DNA of 64,000 nucleotides from Paramagnetospirillum magneticum AMB-1 (GTDB taxonomy: Bacteria > Pseudomonadota > Alphaproteobacteria > Rhodospirillales > Magnetospirillaceae). Both the position numbers and the translations under genes were made by a program. The stretch covers positions 4,903,149 to 4,967,148 of the forward strand of contig NC_007626.1 of NCBI RefSeq assembly GCF_000009985.1, in the 5' to 3' direction. Within the stretch, counting starts at the first letter, position 1. Each line of letters begins with the position of its first letter. This document shows positions 52,057 through 60,844 of the stretch, piece by piece. The notes beneath the pieces were generated by a model. That model saw only the letters and a program-made list of their open reading frames with translations. It did no database searches and was not told the origin of the DNA.

Positions 52057-52632
52057 CATGGCGACCACCGCCTTCAGCCGCTTCAAGGCCGGGCCTTTCC
52101 CCAGGCCGGTGGGAATCACCACGTCGGCCCTGCGGCGCTTTTGCCCATCGGGCATCTGCTTGGCCAGCACCGCGTCAAGCCGCTGGCGCGTCATGCCCGG
52201 CCGGGCCAGCACCCGGGCCGCCTGAAGGAAGGCGGGGGCGCTGACCACCGCCACCAGGTCGCAGCGGGATTCGCCGTGGGTCTCGAACAGCAGGGGGATG
52301 TCGAGAACCACCAGCCGCGTCCGAGCGCGCCGATGGCGGGCGAGGAAATCGCGCTCGGCGGCGCGGACCAGGGGGTGGACGATGGCTTCCAGCCGCTTCA
52401 GCGCCGCGCCGTCGCCGAATACCTGCGCACCCAGCGCCGTGCGGTCCACCGCTCCGTCCCTGACCACGCCGGGGAAGGCGGCATCCACCGCCGCCACCGC
52501 CTTGCCGCCCCGGGCAAACAGGGCGTGCACCGTGGCGTCGGCGTCGTGCACCGGCACGCCCAGGCGCCGCAGCATGGCGGCCGCCGTGCTTTTGCCCATG
52601 CCGATGGAGCCGGTCAGGCCCAGGATCTTCAT
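51994..52632 (-). CDS. coaE: Dephospho-CoA kinase
   Basis: Last step of CoA synthesis. 212 aa. P-loop GLTGSIGMGKSTAAAML, DADATVHALF, and the LVVLDIPLLFET region with the C-terminal RLDAVLAKQMPDGQKRRRADVVI. The last 15-20 residues (RPAAPVGGDASKPPFY) come from repeat copy 9, so the tail is an acquired extension. The start overlaps the aroE stop by 4 bp. Confidence 0.96.
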   Translation of the reverse strand: MKILGLTGSIGMGKSTAAAMLRRLGVPVHDADATVHALFARGGKAVAAVDAAFPGVVRDGAVDRTALGAQVFGDGAALKRLEAIVHPLVRAAERDFLARHRRARTRLVVLDIPLLFETHGESRCDLVAVVSAPAFLQAARVLARPGMTRQRLDAVLAKQMPDGQKRRRADVVIPTGLGKGPALKRLKAVVAMMRGSRPAAPVGGDASKPPFY

Positions 52633-53465
52633 GACAGGACGAAGGCCCGCAATTGGTCGCTGACCTGGGGCCGTTGCCCGAACCAGGCCTCAAAGCCGGG
52701 CACCGCCTGATGCAGCAGCATGCCCAGCCCGTCGACAATGGGATTCCCCCGGGCGGTCGCGCGGGCCAGCAGATCGGTGACCAGCGGCACATAGACGATG
52801 TCATTAACCACGGACGTGGTTGGCAGGGCCGCAAGGTCCAGATCCAAACTCGACTGACCGGTCATCCCCAGGGTGGTGGTATTGACCAGCAGGGCGCAGC
52901 CTTCCAGGCTTTCCGCCCGTTCGGCCCAGTCCACCACCGTGACGGGACCGCCGAGATCGGCGGCCAGGGTCGCGGCGCGCTCGCGGCTGCGATTGGCCAG
53001 ACGGATCTCCGGCACTCCGGCATCGGCCAGCGCCGCCACCACGGCGCGGGCGGCGCCCCCGGCGCCGATCACCGCCGCCGGGCCGGAGGTCGGCTCCCAG
53101 AGGGGACAGCCCTGGCGCAGATTTTCGAAAAAACCATAGGCGTCGGTGTTACGGCCTTCCAAGGTGCCGTCCTGGCGGACCACCAGGGTGTTGACCGCCC
53201 CGATACGCCGGGCCAGGGGATCGAGGTGATCCACCAGCCGCATCACCGCCTCCTTGTGGGGCACGGTGACATTAGCCCCGGCAAAGCCCATGCGGGGCAG
53301 GGCGCGGATCACGGTCTCCAGATGCTCGGGGGCCACGGCCAGGGGCAGATAGGCGCCGTCGATGCCCATTTGCTCCAGCCAGAAGCCGTGCAGGCGGGGC
53401 GAGCGGGAATGGGAAACTGGCCAGCCGAGCACCCCGGCCAGTCTGGCCTTACCGGACACGATCAT
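52629..53465 (-). CDS. aroE: Shikimate dehydrogenase
   Basis: 278 aa. NADPH-dependent reduction of 3-dehydroshikimate. GWPVSHSRSPRLHGFWL, GANVTVPHKEAVM with the catalytic Lys, and the Rossmann GAGGAARAVVAAL are present. Overlaps maf by 4 bp on its start side. Confidence 0.97.
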   Translation of the reverse strand: MIVSGKARLAGVLGWPVSHSRSPRLHGFWLEQMGIDGAYLPLAVAPEHLETVIRALPRMGFAGANVTVPHKEAVMRLVDHLDPLARRIGAVNTLVVRQDGTLEGRNTDAYGFFENLRQGCPLWEPTSGPAAVIGAGGAARAVVAALADAGVPEIRLANRSRERAATLAADLGGPVTVVDWAERAESLEGCALLVNTTTLGMTGQSSLDLDLAALPTTSVVNDIVYVPLVTDLLARATARGNPIVDGLGMLLHQAVPGFEAWFGQRPQVSDQLRAFVLS

Positions 53466-54052
53466 GGGACCAGCTCTCCGTTCTCGCGCAGAAAATCCAT
53501 CAGGGCCAGCAGGGGCAGGCCGAGGATGGTGAAGAAATCGCCCTCGACGCTCAGGAACAGCTGGGAACCCAGGCCCTCCAGCTGGTAGGCACCCACCGAG
53601 GTCTGCACCGCCTCGCCCGCCTGATCGAGATAGCCATCTAGGAAGTTTTCCGAGAAGTTGCGCATGGTCAGCTTGGCGGCTTCGGTGTGGTGCCACACCC
53701 GCCGCCCGTCCCTGACCGCCACCACCGCCGAGGTCAGGCGGTGAGTCTTGTGGCGCAGCGCCAGCAATTGGGCCCGCGCCCCCTGCCGGTCGGCGGGCTT
53801 GTCGAACCAGACATTGTCGCAATCGAGCATCTGGTCGGCGCCGATCACCAGGGCGCCGGGATGGCGCGCCGAGACGCGCACCGCCTTCAGCTCGGCCAGG
53901 ATCTCGGCGACCCGGGCGGGATTACGGGTCTCGGCCGCCATGGAGTGCTTGACCGCCTCCTCGTCGACCGCCGCCACGTCGACGGTGAAGGCAATTCCCG
54001 CCTGTTCCAGCATGCGGGCCCTGGCGGTGCTGCCCGAGGCGAGCACGATCAT
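53462..54052 (-). CDS. maf: Maf-family nucleotide pyrophosphatase
   Basis: 196 aa. Hydrolyses modified or canonical NTPs (dTTP/UTP or m7GTP subfamily not decided). VLASGSTARARMLEQAG is a slightly unusual form of the SxSPRR motif (Ala-Arg-Ala-Arg in place of Pro-Arg-Arg). DQMLDCD and GSQLFLSVEGDFFTILGLPL follow. Overlaps ppsR by 4 bp. Confidence 0.93.
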   Translation of the reverse strand: MIVLASGSTARARMLEQAGIAFTVDVAAVDEEAVKHSMAAETRNPARVAEILAELKAVRVSARHPGALVIGADQMLDCDNVWFDKPADRQGARAQLLALRHKTHRLTSAVVAVRDGRRVWHHTEAAKLTMRNFSENFLDGYLDQAGEAVQTSVGAYQLEGLGSQLFLSVEGDFFTILGLPLLALMDFLRENGELVP

Positions 54053-54891
54053 GAGGGCAGGACCTCCGCCTTGAGCCCGCGCTTTTCCAGATGGCGCTCA
54101 TAGAGCTGGATGATAGTGGCCGAAGCCTCCTCGATGGAGCGGCGCGTCACGTCCACCACCGGCCAGCCCAGGCGCGAGAAGATGCGCCGCGCCTGCTGGA
54201 CCTCCTCCTTGACCTTCTCGAACTGGGCGTAATCGGCTTCCTCTTCCTGGTTCAGCAGGCGCAGCCGGGCGCGGCGGATATCGGACAGGCTTTTGGGGTC
54301 TTTGGTCAGTCCCACCACCAGCGGCTTTTTCGCCCGTTCCAGCTCGGGCGGCAGCGGCACGCCGGGCACCAGGGGATAATTGGCGCATTTGAAGCCGCGA
54401 TTGGCCAGATACATGCAGGTCGGCGTTTTGGACGAGCGCGACACTCCCACCAGCACGATATCGGCCTGATCGGCCAACTCGATCAACTGGCCATCATCGT
54501 GGGACAGGGTGAATTGCATGGCATCGATACGGCGGAAGTACTCGGCGTCCAACTGATACTGGCGGCCGGGCAGGGCGGTAACCTCGACGCCCAGGAAGGC
54601 CGACAATCCAGCCATCACCGGATCAAGCAGCGAGATGCAGGGAATGCCGCGATGGCGGCACGCTTCCTCCAGCAGGCCGCGCACCGCGCCGTCCACCAGG
54701 GTGAAAAACACCAGCCCGGGATTGTCCTCGATGCCGGCGATGACCCGCTCCACCTGACCCTGGGTGCGGACCAGCCACCAGTTATGCTGGATGGGCTGCA
54801 CGCCCTCGAACTGGACGAGGCAGGCCCTGGCCACCGAGGTGACCGTCTCGCCGGTGGCATCGGAGACGAGGTGGAGGTGAAAATTCTTCAT
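54049..54891 (-). CDS. ppsR: PEP synthase/pyruvate phosphate dikinase regulatory protein
   Basis: 280 aa from ATG 54891. Bifunctional ADP-dependent kinase and Pi-dependent pyrophosphorylase (DUF299). LHLVSDATGETV, VGVSRSSKTPTCMYLANRGFKCANYPLVPG carries the P-loop-like site. In Caulobacter the equivalent gene flanks the origin opposite hemE, the same layout as here. Divergent from hemE. Confidence 0.95.
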   Translation of the reverse strand: MKNFHLHLVSDATGETVTSVARACLVQFEGVQPIQHNWWLVRTQGQVERVIAGIEDNPGLVFFTLVDGAVRGLLEEACRHRGIPCISLLDPVMAGLSAFLGVEVTALPGRQYQLDAEYFRRIDAMQFTLSHDDGQLIELADQADIVLVGVSRSSKTPTCMYLANRGFKCANYPLVPGVPLPPELERAKKPLVVGLTKDPKSLSDIRRARLRLLNQEEEADYAQFEKVKEEVQQARRIFSRLGWPVVDVTRRSIEEASATIIQLYERHLEKRGLKAEVLPS

Positions 54892-54894
54892 GCC

Positions 54895-54903
54895 TGTGGA
54901 TAA
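54895..54903 (-). promoter_or_regulatory. DnaA box, perfect
   Basis: TGTGGATAA, complement of the consensus TTATCCACA, four bases before the ppsR start. Confidence 0.8.
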
Positions 54904-55194
54904 CCCGCAAGACCGTGGATAAGGAGGGGTCCCGGCGGGGGGTGGGAAATTCGCTCCCCACTGGCCCCGATTCCATGGAGGCACATCCCCCCATGTCCAA
55001 AACCTTTCCGCTGTCCTCGACAATAGCGTGAATCGTCGCCGGCGACATCCGATTTCCCCATTTTCCCCAGGGGGCGAAGGCGTGAGAAAACAACGGTCTG
55101 GCCCGGTTGACCCCCACTCATCCACAAGGAGGAGAGGGGCGGCCGAAAGTTGGGACAAGCCTGTGGATGGCTTCGGCAAAATGTCCAATCCCCG

Positions 55195-55203
55195 TTATCC
55201 ACA
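55195..55203 (+). promoter_or_regulatory. DnaA box, perfect
   Basis: TTATCCACA exact consensus, about 80 bp before hemE and beside the AT-rich tract. Confidence 0.8.
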
Positions 55204-55285
55204 GGCACCCACTAACCACAGCAACCTTTTCTCTAAACCTTAAAGTCTGTAAGACAGAGCCATCTCCAGCCCGCGAGGTTCCCCC

Positions 55286-56326
55286 GTGTCCAGCTCGTCC
55301 AAGCCCTTCCTCCGCGCCCTTGCCGGCGAGACCCTTACGCCTCCGCCCTTCTGGCTGATGCGACAGGCCGGACGCTATTTGCCGGAATACCGGGCCACCC
55401 GGGCCGAAGCCGGCAGCTTCCTGGATCTTTGCTACAATTCCGACCTGGCCTGCGAAGTCACCCTGCAGCCCTTGCGGCGCTATGGCTTCGACGCGGCCAT
55501 TCTGTTCTCCGACATTCTCGTGGTTCCCGACGCGTTGCGGCAGCATGTCGCGTTCAAGGAAGGCGAAGGTCCGGTATTGACGCCGATTCGCTCGGCAGAG
55601 GATCTGAGTGGTCTCGACCTCTCGGGCCTGCACGACCATCTCGCGCCGGTTTACGAAACGGTCAAGAAGCTGTCCGCCGCCATTCCCAAGACCACCGCCC
55701 TGATCGGTTTCGCCGGTGCACCCTGGACCGTGGCCACCTATATGATCGAGGGCAGCGGCTCCAAGGATTTCGCCAAGGCCAAGGGCATGATGTTCGGCCA
55801 GCCGGAGCTGTTCGCCCGCCTGATGGCGCTGCTGGTCCAGGCCACCGGCGATTATCTGATCCGCCAGATCGACAACGGCGCCGAAGCCATCCAGATTTTC
55901 GACACCTGGGCCGGAGCCCTGCCCGAGGACATGTTCGAGCGCTGGGTGATCGGCACGACCCGTACCCTGGTGGAGCGCATCCGCACCGAGCGGCCGGGCG
56001 TGCCGGTGATCGGGTTCCCGCGCGGGGCCGGATATCTCTACAAGCGCTATGTGGCCGAGACCAAGGTCAGCGGCGTCTCGCTCGACCCCTCGGTGCCGCT
56101 GCACTGGGCGGCGGCCGAGTTGCAGCCCAAGTGCACCGTCCAGGGCAATCTCGATCCGCTGTTGCTGGTGGCTGGCGGCGAGGCGCTGGATGCCGGTATC
56201 GACCGGGTGCTGAAGGCGCTGTCCAAAGGACCCTTCATCTTCAATCTGGGCCACGGCATCACCCCGCCGACTCCGCCGGACAACGTGGCGCGGCTGGCCG
56301 AGCGGGTCAAAGGCTGGAAAGGCTGA
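55286..56326 (+). CDS. hemE: Uroporphyrinogen decarboxylase
   Basis: 346 aa, GTG start. Converts uroporphyrinogen III to coproporphyrinogen [45 protein letters not shown] and [10 protein letters not shown] are conserved. First of a heme set with hemH and hemJ; next to the predicted origin. Confidence 0.98.
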
Positions 56327-56404
56327 GACCATGAGCGAAGCGAAGCCGAAGCGCGGGAGCCAAGGGTGCGGAGGCACCCGCCCGGCGCTTGAGGGGCAAA
56401 GGAA

Positions 56405-57418
56405 ATGAGCGAGGCGGGGGGCAGGAAGACGGCCGTCGTGCTGTTCAATCTCGGTGGACCCGATTCGCTGGATGCGGTCAAACCGTTCCTGTTCAACCTG
56501 TTCAACGACCCGGCCATCATCGGCGCACCCGCTCTCATTCGCTGGCTGCTGGCGAAGTATATTTCGGCCAAGCGGGCGCCGACGGCCCGCGGCATCTACC
56601 AGATGCTGGGCGGGCGCTCGCCTTTGGTGCCCGAGACCGAAGCGCAGGGCCGCGCCCTGGAACATGTGCTGGGACATGGTTTCCGCTGTTTCATCGCCAT
56701 GCGCTATTGGCATCCCTTCACCTACGAGACGGTTGCCGCCATCAGGGAATGGGGCGCCGACGAAGTGGTGCTGCTGCCGCTGTATCCCCAGTTCTCGACC
56801 ACCACCACGGGCTCATCGCTGAAGGAGTGGCACAAGCAGGCGGAACGGCAGGGTCTTGTCGTCCCCACGCGCATGGCCTGCTGCTATCCCACCGAGCCGG
56901 GTCTGGTGGACGCCATGGCCGATCTGGCGAAAGCGGGCCATCAGGAGGCCGCCGCCGCCGGCAAGCCCCGCATTCTCTTTTCGGCCCACGGCTTGCCGAA
57001 ATCGGTGATCGCCAAGGGTGATCCCTATCAGGCCCAGGTGGAATTGACCGCGGCGGCCGTGGCCAGCGCCACGGGAATCGCCGATCTCGACTGGGCCATC
57101 TGCTATCAAAGCCGGGTGGGTCCCATGGAATGGATCGGTCCCAGCACGGAAGCCGAACTGGAACGCGCCGCCCGGGATGGGGTCCCGGTGGTGATCGTTC
57201 CAGTCGCCTTCGTCTCCGAGCATTCCGAGACCCTGGTGGAACTGGATATCGAGTATCGCCACAAGGCCGACCAGCTGGGCATTCCCGCTTATGTGCGGGT
57301 GCCGGCCCTGGGCTGCCACCCCGCCTTCATCCGGGGATTGGCCGAGGTGATTCACCGGCCGCAAGCCTTTACCGGCCAGGCCTGCAAGCGTCTGGGACGG
57401 GTTTGCCCATCATGCTGA
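56405..57418 (+). CDS. hemH: Ferrochelatase
   Basis: 337 aa. Inserts iron into protoporphyrin IX. VLFNLGGPDSLDAVKPFLFNLFND, LPLYPQFSTTTTGSSLKEW, LFSAHGLPKSV with the metal-ligand His, and CYQSRVGPMEWIGPST. Overlaps hemJ by 7 bp. Confidence 0.98.
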   Translation: MSEAGGRKTAVVLFNLGGPDSLDAVKPFLFNLFNDPAIIGAPALIRWLLAKYISAKRAPTARGIYQMLGGRSPLVPETEAQGRALEHVLGHGFRCFIAMRYWHPFTYETVAAIREWGADEVVLLPLYPQFSTTTTGSSLKEWHKQAERQGLVVPTRMACCYPTEPGLVDAMADLAKAGHQEAAAAGKPRILFSAHGLPKSVIAKGDPYQAQVELTAAAVASATGIADLDWAICYQSRVGPMEWIGPSTEAELERAARDGVPVVIVPVAFVSEHSETLVELDIEYRHKADQLGIPAYVRVPALGCHPAFIRGLAEVIHRPQAFTGQACKRLGRVCPSC

Positions 57419-57849
57419 GTGGAACGGCCTATCTGTGGGTCAAGGCGGTGCATGTCATCGCCATCATCTCGTGGATGGCCGGGTTGCTTTATCTGCCCCG
57501 GCTGTTCGTCTACCACACCACGGTCAAGCCGCGCTCCGAGACCTCGGAGACCTTCAAGATCATGGAACGCCGCCTGATCAAGGCGATCATGACCCCCGCC
57601 ATGGTCCTGGCCTGGATTCTCGGTCTGGTCATGGCGGTGGACGGCGGCCTGTTCTCCCAGGGCTGGTTTCATCTCAAGCTGGCCTGCGTGGTCGCCATGA
57701 CCATCGCCCATTTTTTCCTCGCCCGCTGCAAGGATGGCTTTGCCGAGGACCGCAACACCCGGTCCGAGAAGTTCTATCGCGTCATCAACGAGGTGCCGAC
57801 CTTGCTGATGATCGTCATCGTCATCGTGGTGATCGTGAAGCCCTTCTGA
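57412..57849 (+). CDS. hemJ: Protoporphyrinogen IX oxidase HemJ
   Basis: 145 aa, four transmembrane helices, starting MLSGTAYLWVKAVHVIAIISWMAGLLYLPRLFVYH with the conserved His and Arg residues (VHVI; LPRLFVYH). Membrane oxidase that replaces HemG/HemY in many alphaproteobacteria. Coupled to hemH, so the last heme steps are together. Confidence 0.95.
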   Translation: MLSGTAYLWVKAVHVIAIISWMAGLLYLPRLFVYHTTVKPRSETSETFKIMERRLIKAIMTPAMVLAWILGLVMAVDGGLFSQGWFHLKLACVVAMTIAHFFLARCKDGFAEDRNTRSEKFYRVINEVPTLLMIVIVIVVIVKPF

Positions 57850-57855
57850 AAGGTT

Positions 57856-57884
57856 TTGACAGCACCGCCAGCTTTGGCTAATGC
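57856..57884 (+). promoter_or_regulatory. Sigma-70 promoter of rho
   Basis: TTGACA at 57856-57861 and TAATGC at 57879-57884 with a 17-bp spacer. It starts 7 bp after the hemJ stop and leaves a leader of about 160 nt before the rho ATG. Confidence 0.6.
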
Positions 57885-58051
57885 TCTAGCGAAATTCCCA
57901 GGGCGGACAATACGCCCGTTTCCCACCATCCCCCTTCCGCGCCGGATCATTCGTATCCGTTCCTGATCGGCAGCAGGTCCGCAACAGTTCGGACCCGTCC
58001 CACCTTAAGTCCGATCGATTGCGCGGAACATCCATCCAACGGATCTCTCTC

Positions 58052-59308
58052 ATGCATTTGCAGGACCTGAAGAAGAAGACCCCGGCCGAACTCCTGGCCT
58101 TTGCCGAAGAGCTGGAGGTGGAAAACGCCAGCACGCTTCGCAAGCAGGACATGATGTTCGCCATCCTGAAGCAGCTGGCCGACAACGATACGCCCATCTA
58201 CGGCGACGGCGTGCTGGAGATCCTGCAGGACGGGTTCGGCTTCCTGCGCAGCCCCGAGGCTAATTATCTTCCCGGTCCCGACGACATCTATGTCAGCCCC
58301 AGCCAGGTGCGGCGCTTCGGCCTGCGCACCGGCGACACGGTGGACGGTCAGATTCGGGCGCCCAAGGACGGCGAGCGCTATTTCGCCCTGCTGAAGGTCA
58401 ACAACATCAATTTCGAGGACCCGGAAAAGGTCCGCCACCGCATCAACTTCGACAACCTGACGCCGCTCTATCCCGACGAGAAGCTGAAGCTGGAGATCGA
58501 GGACCCCACCCGCAAGGATCTCACCACCCGGGTGATCGATCTGGTGGCTCCCATCGGCAAGGGCCAGCGCGCCCTGATCGTCGCGCCGCCGCGCACCGGC
58601 AAGACCGTGATGCTGCAGAACATGGCCCATGCCATTTCGCTCAATCACCCCGAGGTCTACCTGATCGTGCTGCTGATCGACGAGCGGCCCGAGGAAGTCA
58701 CCGACATGGCCCGTTCGGTGAAGGGTGAAGTCATCAGCTCCACCTTCGACGAGCCGGCGTCCCGTCACGTCCAGGTCACCGAGATGGTGCTGGAGAAGGC
58801 CAAGCGTCTGGTCGAGCACAAGCGCGACGTGGTCATCCTGCTGGATTCCATCACCCGCCTGGCCCGCGCCTACAACACCGTGGTACCCAGCTCGGGCAAG
58901 GTGCTGACCGGCGGCGTCGACGCCAACGCCCTGCAGCGCCCCAAGCGCTTCTTCGGCGCGGCGCGCAACATCGAAGAGGGCGGCTCGCTGTCCATCATCG
59001 CCACCGCGCTGATCGATACCGGTTCGCGCATGGACGAAGTGATCTTCGAAGAGTTCAAGGGCACCGGTAACTCGGAAATCATCCTGGACCGCAAGCTGTC
59101 GGACAAGCGCACCTTCCCGGCCATCGACATCACCAAGTCGGGCACCCGCAAGGAAGAGCTGCTGGTCGACAAGGGCATCCTGTCCAAGATGTGGGTGCTG
59201 CGCCGCATCCTCATGCCCATGGGCGTGGTCGACGCCATGGAATTCCTGGTGGACAAGCTCAAGCACTCGAAGAACAACGGCGATTTCTTCGAAGCGATGA
59301 ATTCCTAG
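58052..59308 (+). CDS. rho: Transcription termination factor Rho
   Basis: 418 aa from ATG 58052. N-terminal RNA-binding domain (DLKKKTPAELLAFAEELEVENASTLRKQDMMFAIL; DGFGFLRSPEANYLPGPDDIYVS) and hexameric ATPase domain with GKGQRALIVAPPRTGKTVMLQN (Walker A RTGKT), VILLDSITRLARAYN, the Q-loop/R-loop region. Long untranslated leader suggests autoregulation, known for rho in E. coli. Confidence 0.98.
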   Translation: MHLQDLKKKTPAELLAFAEELEVENASTLRKQDMMFAILKQLADNDTPIYGDGVLEILQDGFGFLRSPEANYLPGPDDIYVSPSQVRRFGLRTGDTVDGQIRAPKDGERYFALLKVNNINFEDPEKVRHRINFDNLTPLYPDEKLKLEIEDPTRKDLTTRVIDLVAPIGKGQRALIVAPPRTGKTVMLQNMAHAISLNHPEVYLIVLLIDERPEEVTDMARSVKGEVISSTFDEPASRHVQVTEMVLEKAKRLVEHKRDVVILLDSITRLARAYNTVVPSSGKVLTGGVDANALQRPKRFFGAARNIEEGGSLSIIATALIDTGSRMDEVIFEEFKGTGNSEIILDRKLSDKRTFPAIDITKSGTRKEELLVDKGILSKMWVLRRILMPMGVVDAMEFLVDKLKHSKNNGDFFEAMNS

Positions 59309-59309
59309 G

Positions 59310-59424
59310 CGATATCAATGCGAAGGGACTTGTCCCTTCGCGCATCCCTCTTTCCTATTTGGAATCAAAAGGGGGCCCGGGGCATTGGCCCCGGGCGGGG
59401 TTTGGGGCCGTGGCCCCAATCATT
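59310..59424. repeat. Stacked-hairpin intergenic repeat, copy 10
   Basis: GCGAAGGGA-cttg-TCCCTTCGC (59320-59341), CCCGGGGC-attg-GCCCCGGG and TTGGGGC-cgtg-GCCCCAA between convergent rho and a membrane protein gene. The strongest stems of all copies; probable rho terminator. Confidence 0.8.
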
Positions 59425-59426
59425 CC

Positions 59427-59804
59427 TCAGTTATGCCCCGACGTCCGGCGCCGGTGATGGCGGCGATGGCTTTGGCTCAGCAGGTCATCAGAGGGGCTGT
59501 CGTCCTCGGAACGGCGCCGCCATAGATGGACGCCGCCGGCCAGCAGCATGGGGGGCACCACCACGATGGCGATGCGGCCCAGCATGTTGAAGAAGGAATT
59601 GCGGTCGGTGTCGATGACCACCTGGTTCTTGCACTCGTAGCGCTGCTTGAAGGTGCCCGAGCAATCGCGCAGCCGTTCCTTGACGGCGTCCGAGGAATGG
59701 TTTTCCACCGTCCCTTCCGGAAGGTTGGCGAACTGGCTCCAGCCCGCCCAAGCCATCCAGACCAGACTGACCGTCGTCACCATCACATTGCCGATCTTGG
59801 ACAC
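59427..59804 (-). CDS. Hypothetical two-helix membrane protein, 125 aa
   Basis: GTG start preceded by GGAGG. Helices at VMVTTVSLVWMAWAGWSQF and FFNMLGRIAIVVVPPMLLAGGVHLW, a periplasmic-looking loop with CSGTFKQRYECKNQ (possible disulphide), and a His-Arg-rich C-terminus. No family recognised. Confidence 0.65.
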   Translation of the reverse strand: MSKIGNVMVTTVSLVWMAWAGWSQFANLPEGTVENHSSDAVKERLRDCSGTFKQRYECKNQVVIDTDRNSFFNMLGRIAIVVVPPMLLAGGVHLWRRRSEDDSPSDDLLSQSHRRHHRRRTSGHN

Positions 59805-59866
59805 GCCATCCTCCGACCCGGGTCCGTTGCCACATCCCGGAGTCCAATATTCTTTCGGATGGGGCG

Positions 59867-60844
59867 TTACGGCAAGAGGAGAGTGGAGCCGGTGGTCTTG
59901 CGTCCCTCCAGGTCACGATGGGCCTGGGGGGCGTCCTTCAGGGCATAGGTCTGGTTGATTCCGATATTCACCACGCCTTTTTCCACCACATCGAACAATT
60001 CGCCGGCCGAGGCCAGCATGTCGGAGCGCTTGGCGGTATAGGCCATCAGGCTCGGCCGGGTCAGGAACAGCGAGCCCTTGGCGGCCAGCAATCCGGTATC
60101 CAGGGGCTCGACCTTGCCCGAGCTTTGGCCGAACGACACCATCATGCCCAGCGGCCGCAGGCAATCCAGCGACTTCAGGAAGGTGTCCTTGCCCACGGAA
60201 TCGTAGACCACCGGCACGCCTTCGCCGTTGGTGATCTCGCGTACCTTTGCCACGAAATCCTCGGACTTGTAGAGAATAGGATGGTCGCAGCCATGGGCCT
60301 TGGCCAATTCCGCCTTTTCCGGCGATCCCACCGTGCCGATCACCGTGGCTCCCAGATGCCTGGCCCACTGGCAGACCAGCAGACCCACCCCGCCGGCGGC
60401 GGCATGGATCAGGATGGTGTCGCCCGCCTGGACGCGATAGGTCCGGCGCAGCAGGTATTGGGCGGTCATGCCCTGCAGCATCATGGCGGCGGCGGTGCGC
60501 TCGTCGATGGCGTCGGGAAGCTTCACCAGCCGGTCGGCGGGCATCAGCCGGACCTCGGCATAGGCTCCCAGCGGCGGATTGGCATAGGCGACGCGATCGC
60601 CGACCTTCAAATCCGTGACGTCGTCACCCACCGCTTCGACCACGCCGGCGCCTTCCAGGCCGGGGGTGAAGGGCAGGGGGGCAGGGTAAAGCCCGCTCCG
60701 GTGATAGACGTCGATGTAATTGAGGCCCACGGCGGTATGGCGCAGCAGCACCTGACCGGCCGCGGGGACGGCAAGATCGACCTCTTCCCAGACCATGACC
60801 TCGGGGCCACCGGGCTGGTGAATGCGGATGGCGTTGGTCTTCAC
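59867..60844 (-). CDS. NADPH:quinone oxidoreductase (zinc-independent MDR)
   Basis: 325 aa. GINQTYALKDAPQAHRDLEGRKTTGSTLLLP is the family C-terminus; ILIHAAAGGVGLLVCQWARHLGATVIGT the nucleotide site; VGLNYIDVYHRSGLY the QOR motif. No zinc ligands, as expected for QOR1-type enzymes. GTG start overlaps the ogt stop by one frame step (GTGA). Confidence 0.95.
   Translation of the reverse strand: MKTNAIRIHQPGGPEVMVWEEVDLAVPAAGQVLLRHTAVGLNYIDVYHRSGLYPAPLPFTPGLEGAGVVEAVGDDVTDLKVGDRVAYANPPLGAYAEVRLMPADRLVKLPDAIDERTAAAMMLQGMTAQYLLRRTYRVQAGDTILIHAAAGGVGLLVCQWARHLGATVIGTVGSPEKAELAKAHGCDHPILYKSEDFVAKVREITNGEGVPVVYDSVGKDTFLKSLDCLRPLGMMVSFGQSSGKVEPLDTGLLAAKGSLFLTRPSLMAYTAKRSDMLASAGELFDVVEKGVVNIGINQTYALKDAPQAHRDLEGRKTTGSTLLLP

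Larger units (their letters stand above)
54892..55285. other. Predicted chromosomal replication origin (oriC)
   Basis: Gap of about 390 bp between ppsR and hemE. Two perfect DnaA boxes: TGTGGATAA at 54895-54903 and TTATCCACA at 55195-55203. Near matches at 54914-54922 (CGTGGATAA), 55118-55126 (TCATCCACA), 55162-55170 (TGTGGATGG) and 55212-55220 (CTAACCACA). An AT-richer tract (CTTTTCTCTAAACCTTAAAG) lies next to the last boxes, a candidate unwinding element. The location next to hemE is the Caulobacter Cori layout. I infer oriC from box density and context. Confidence 0.8.
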
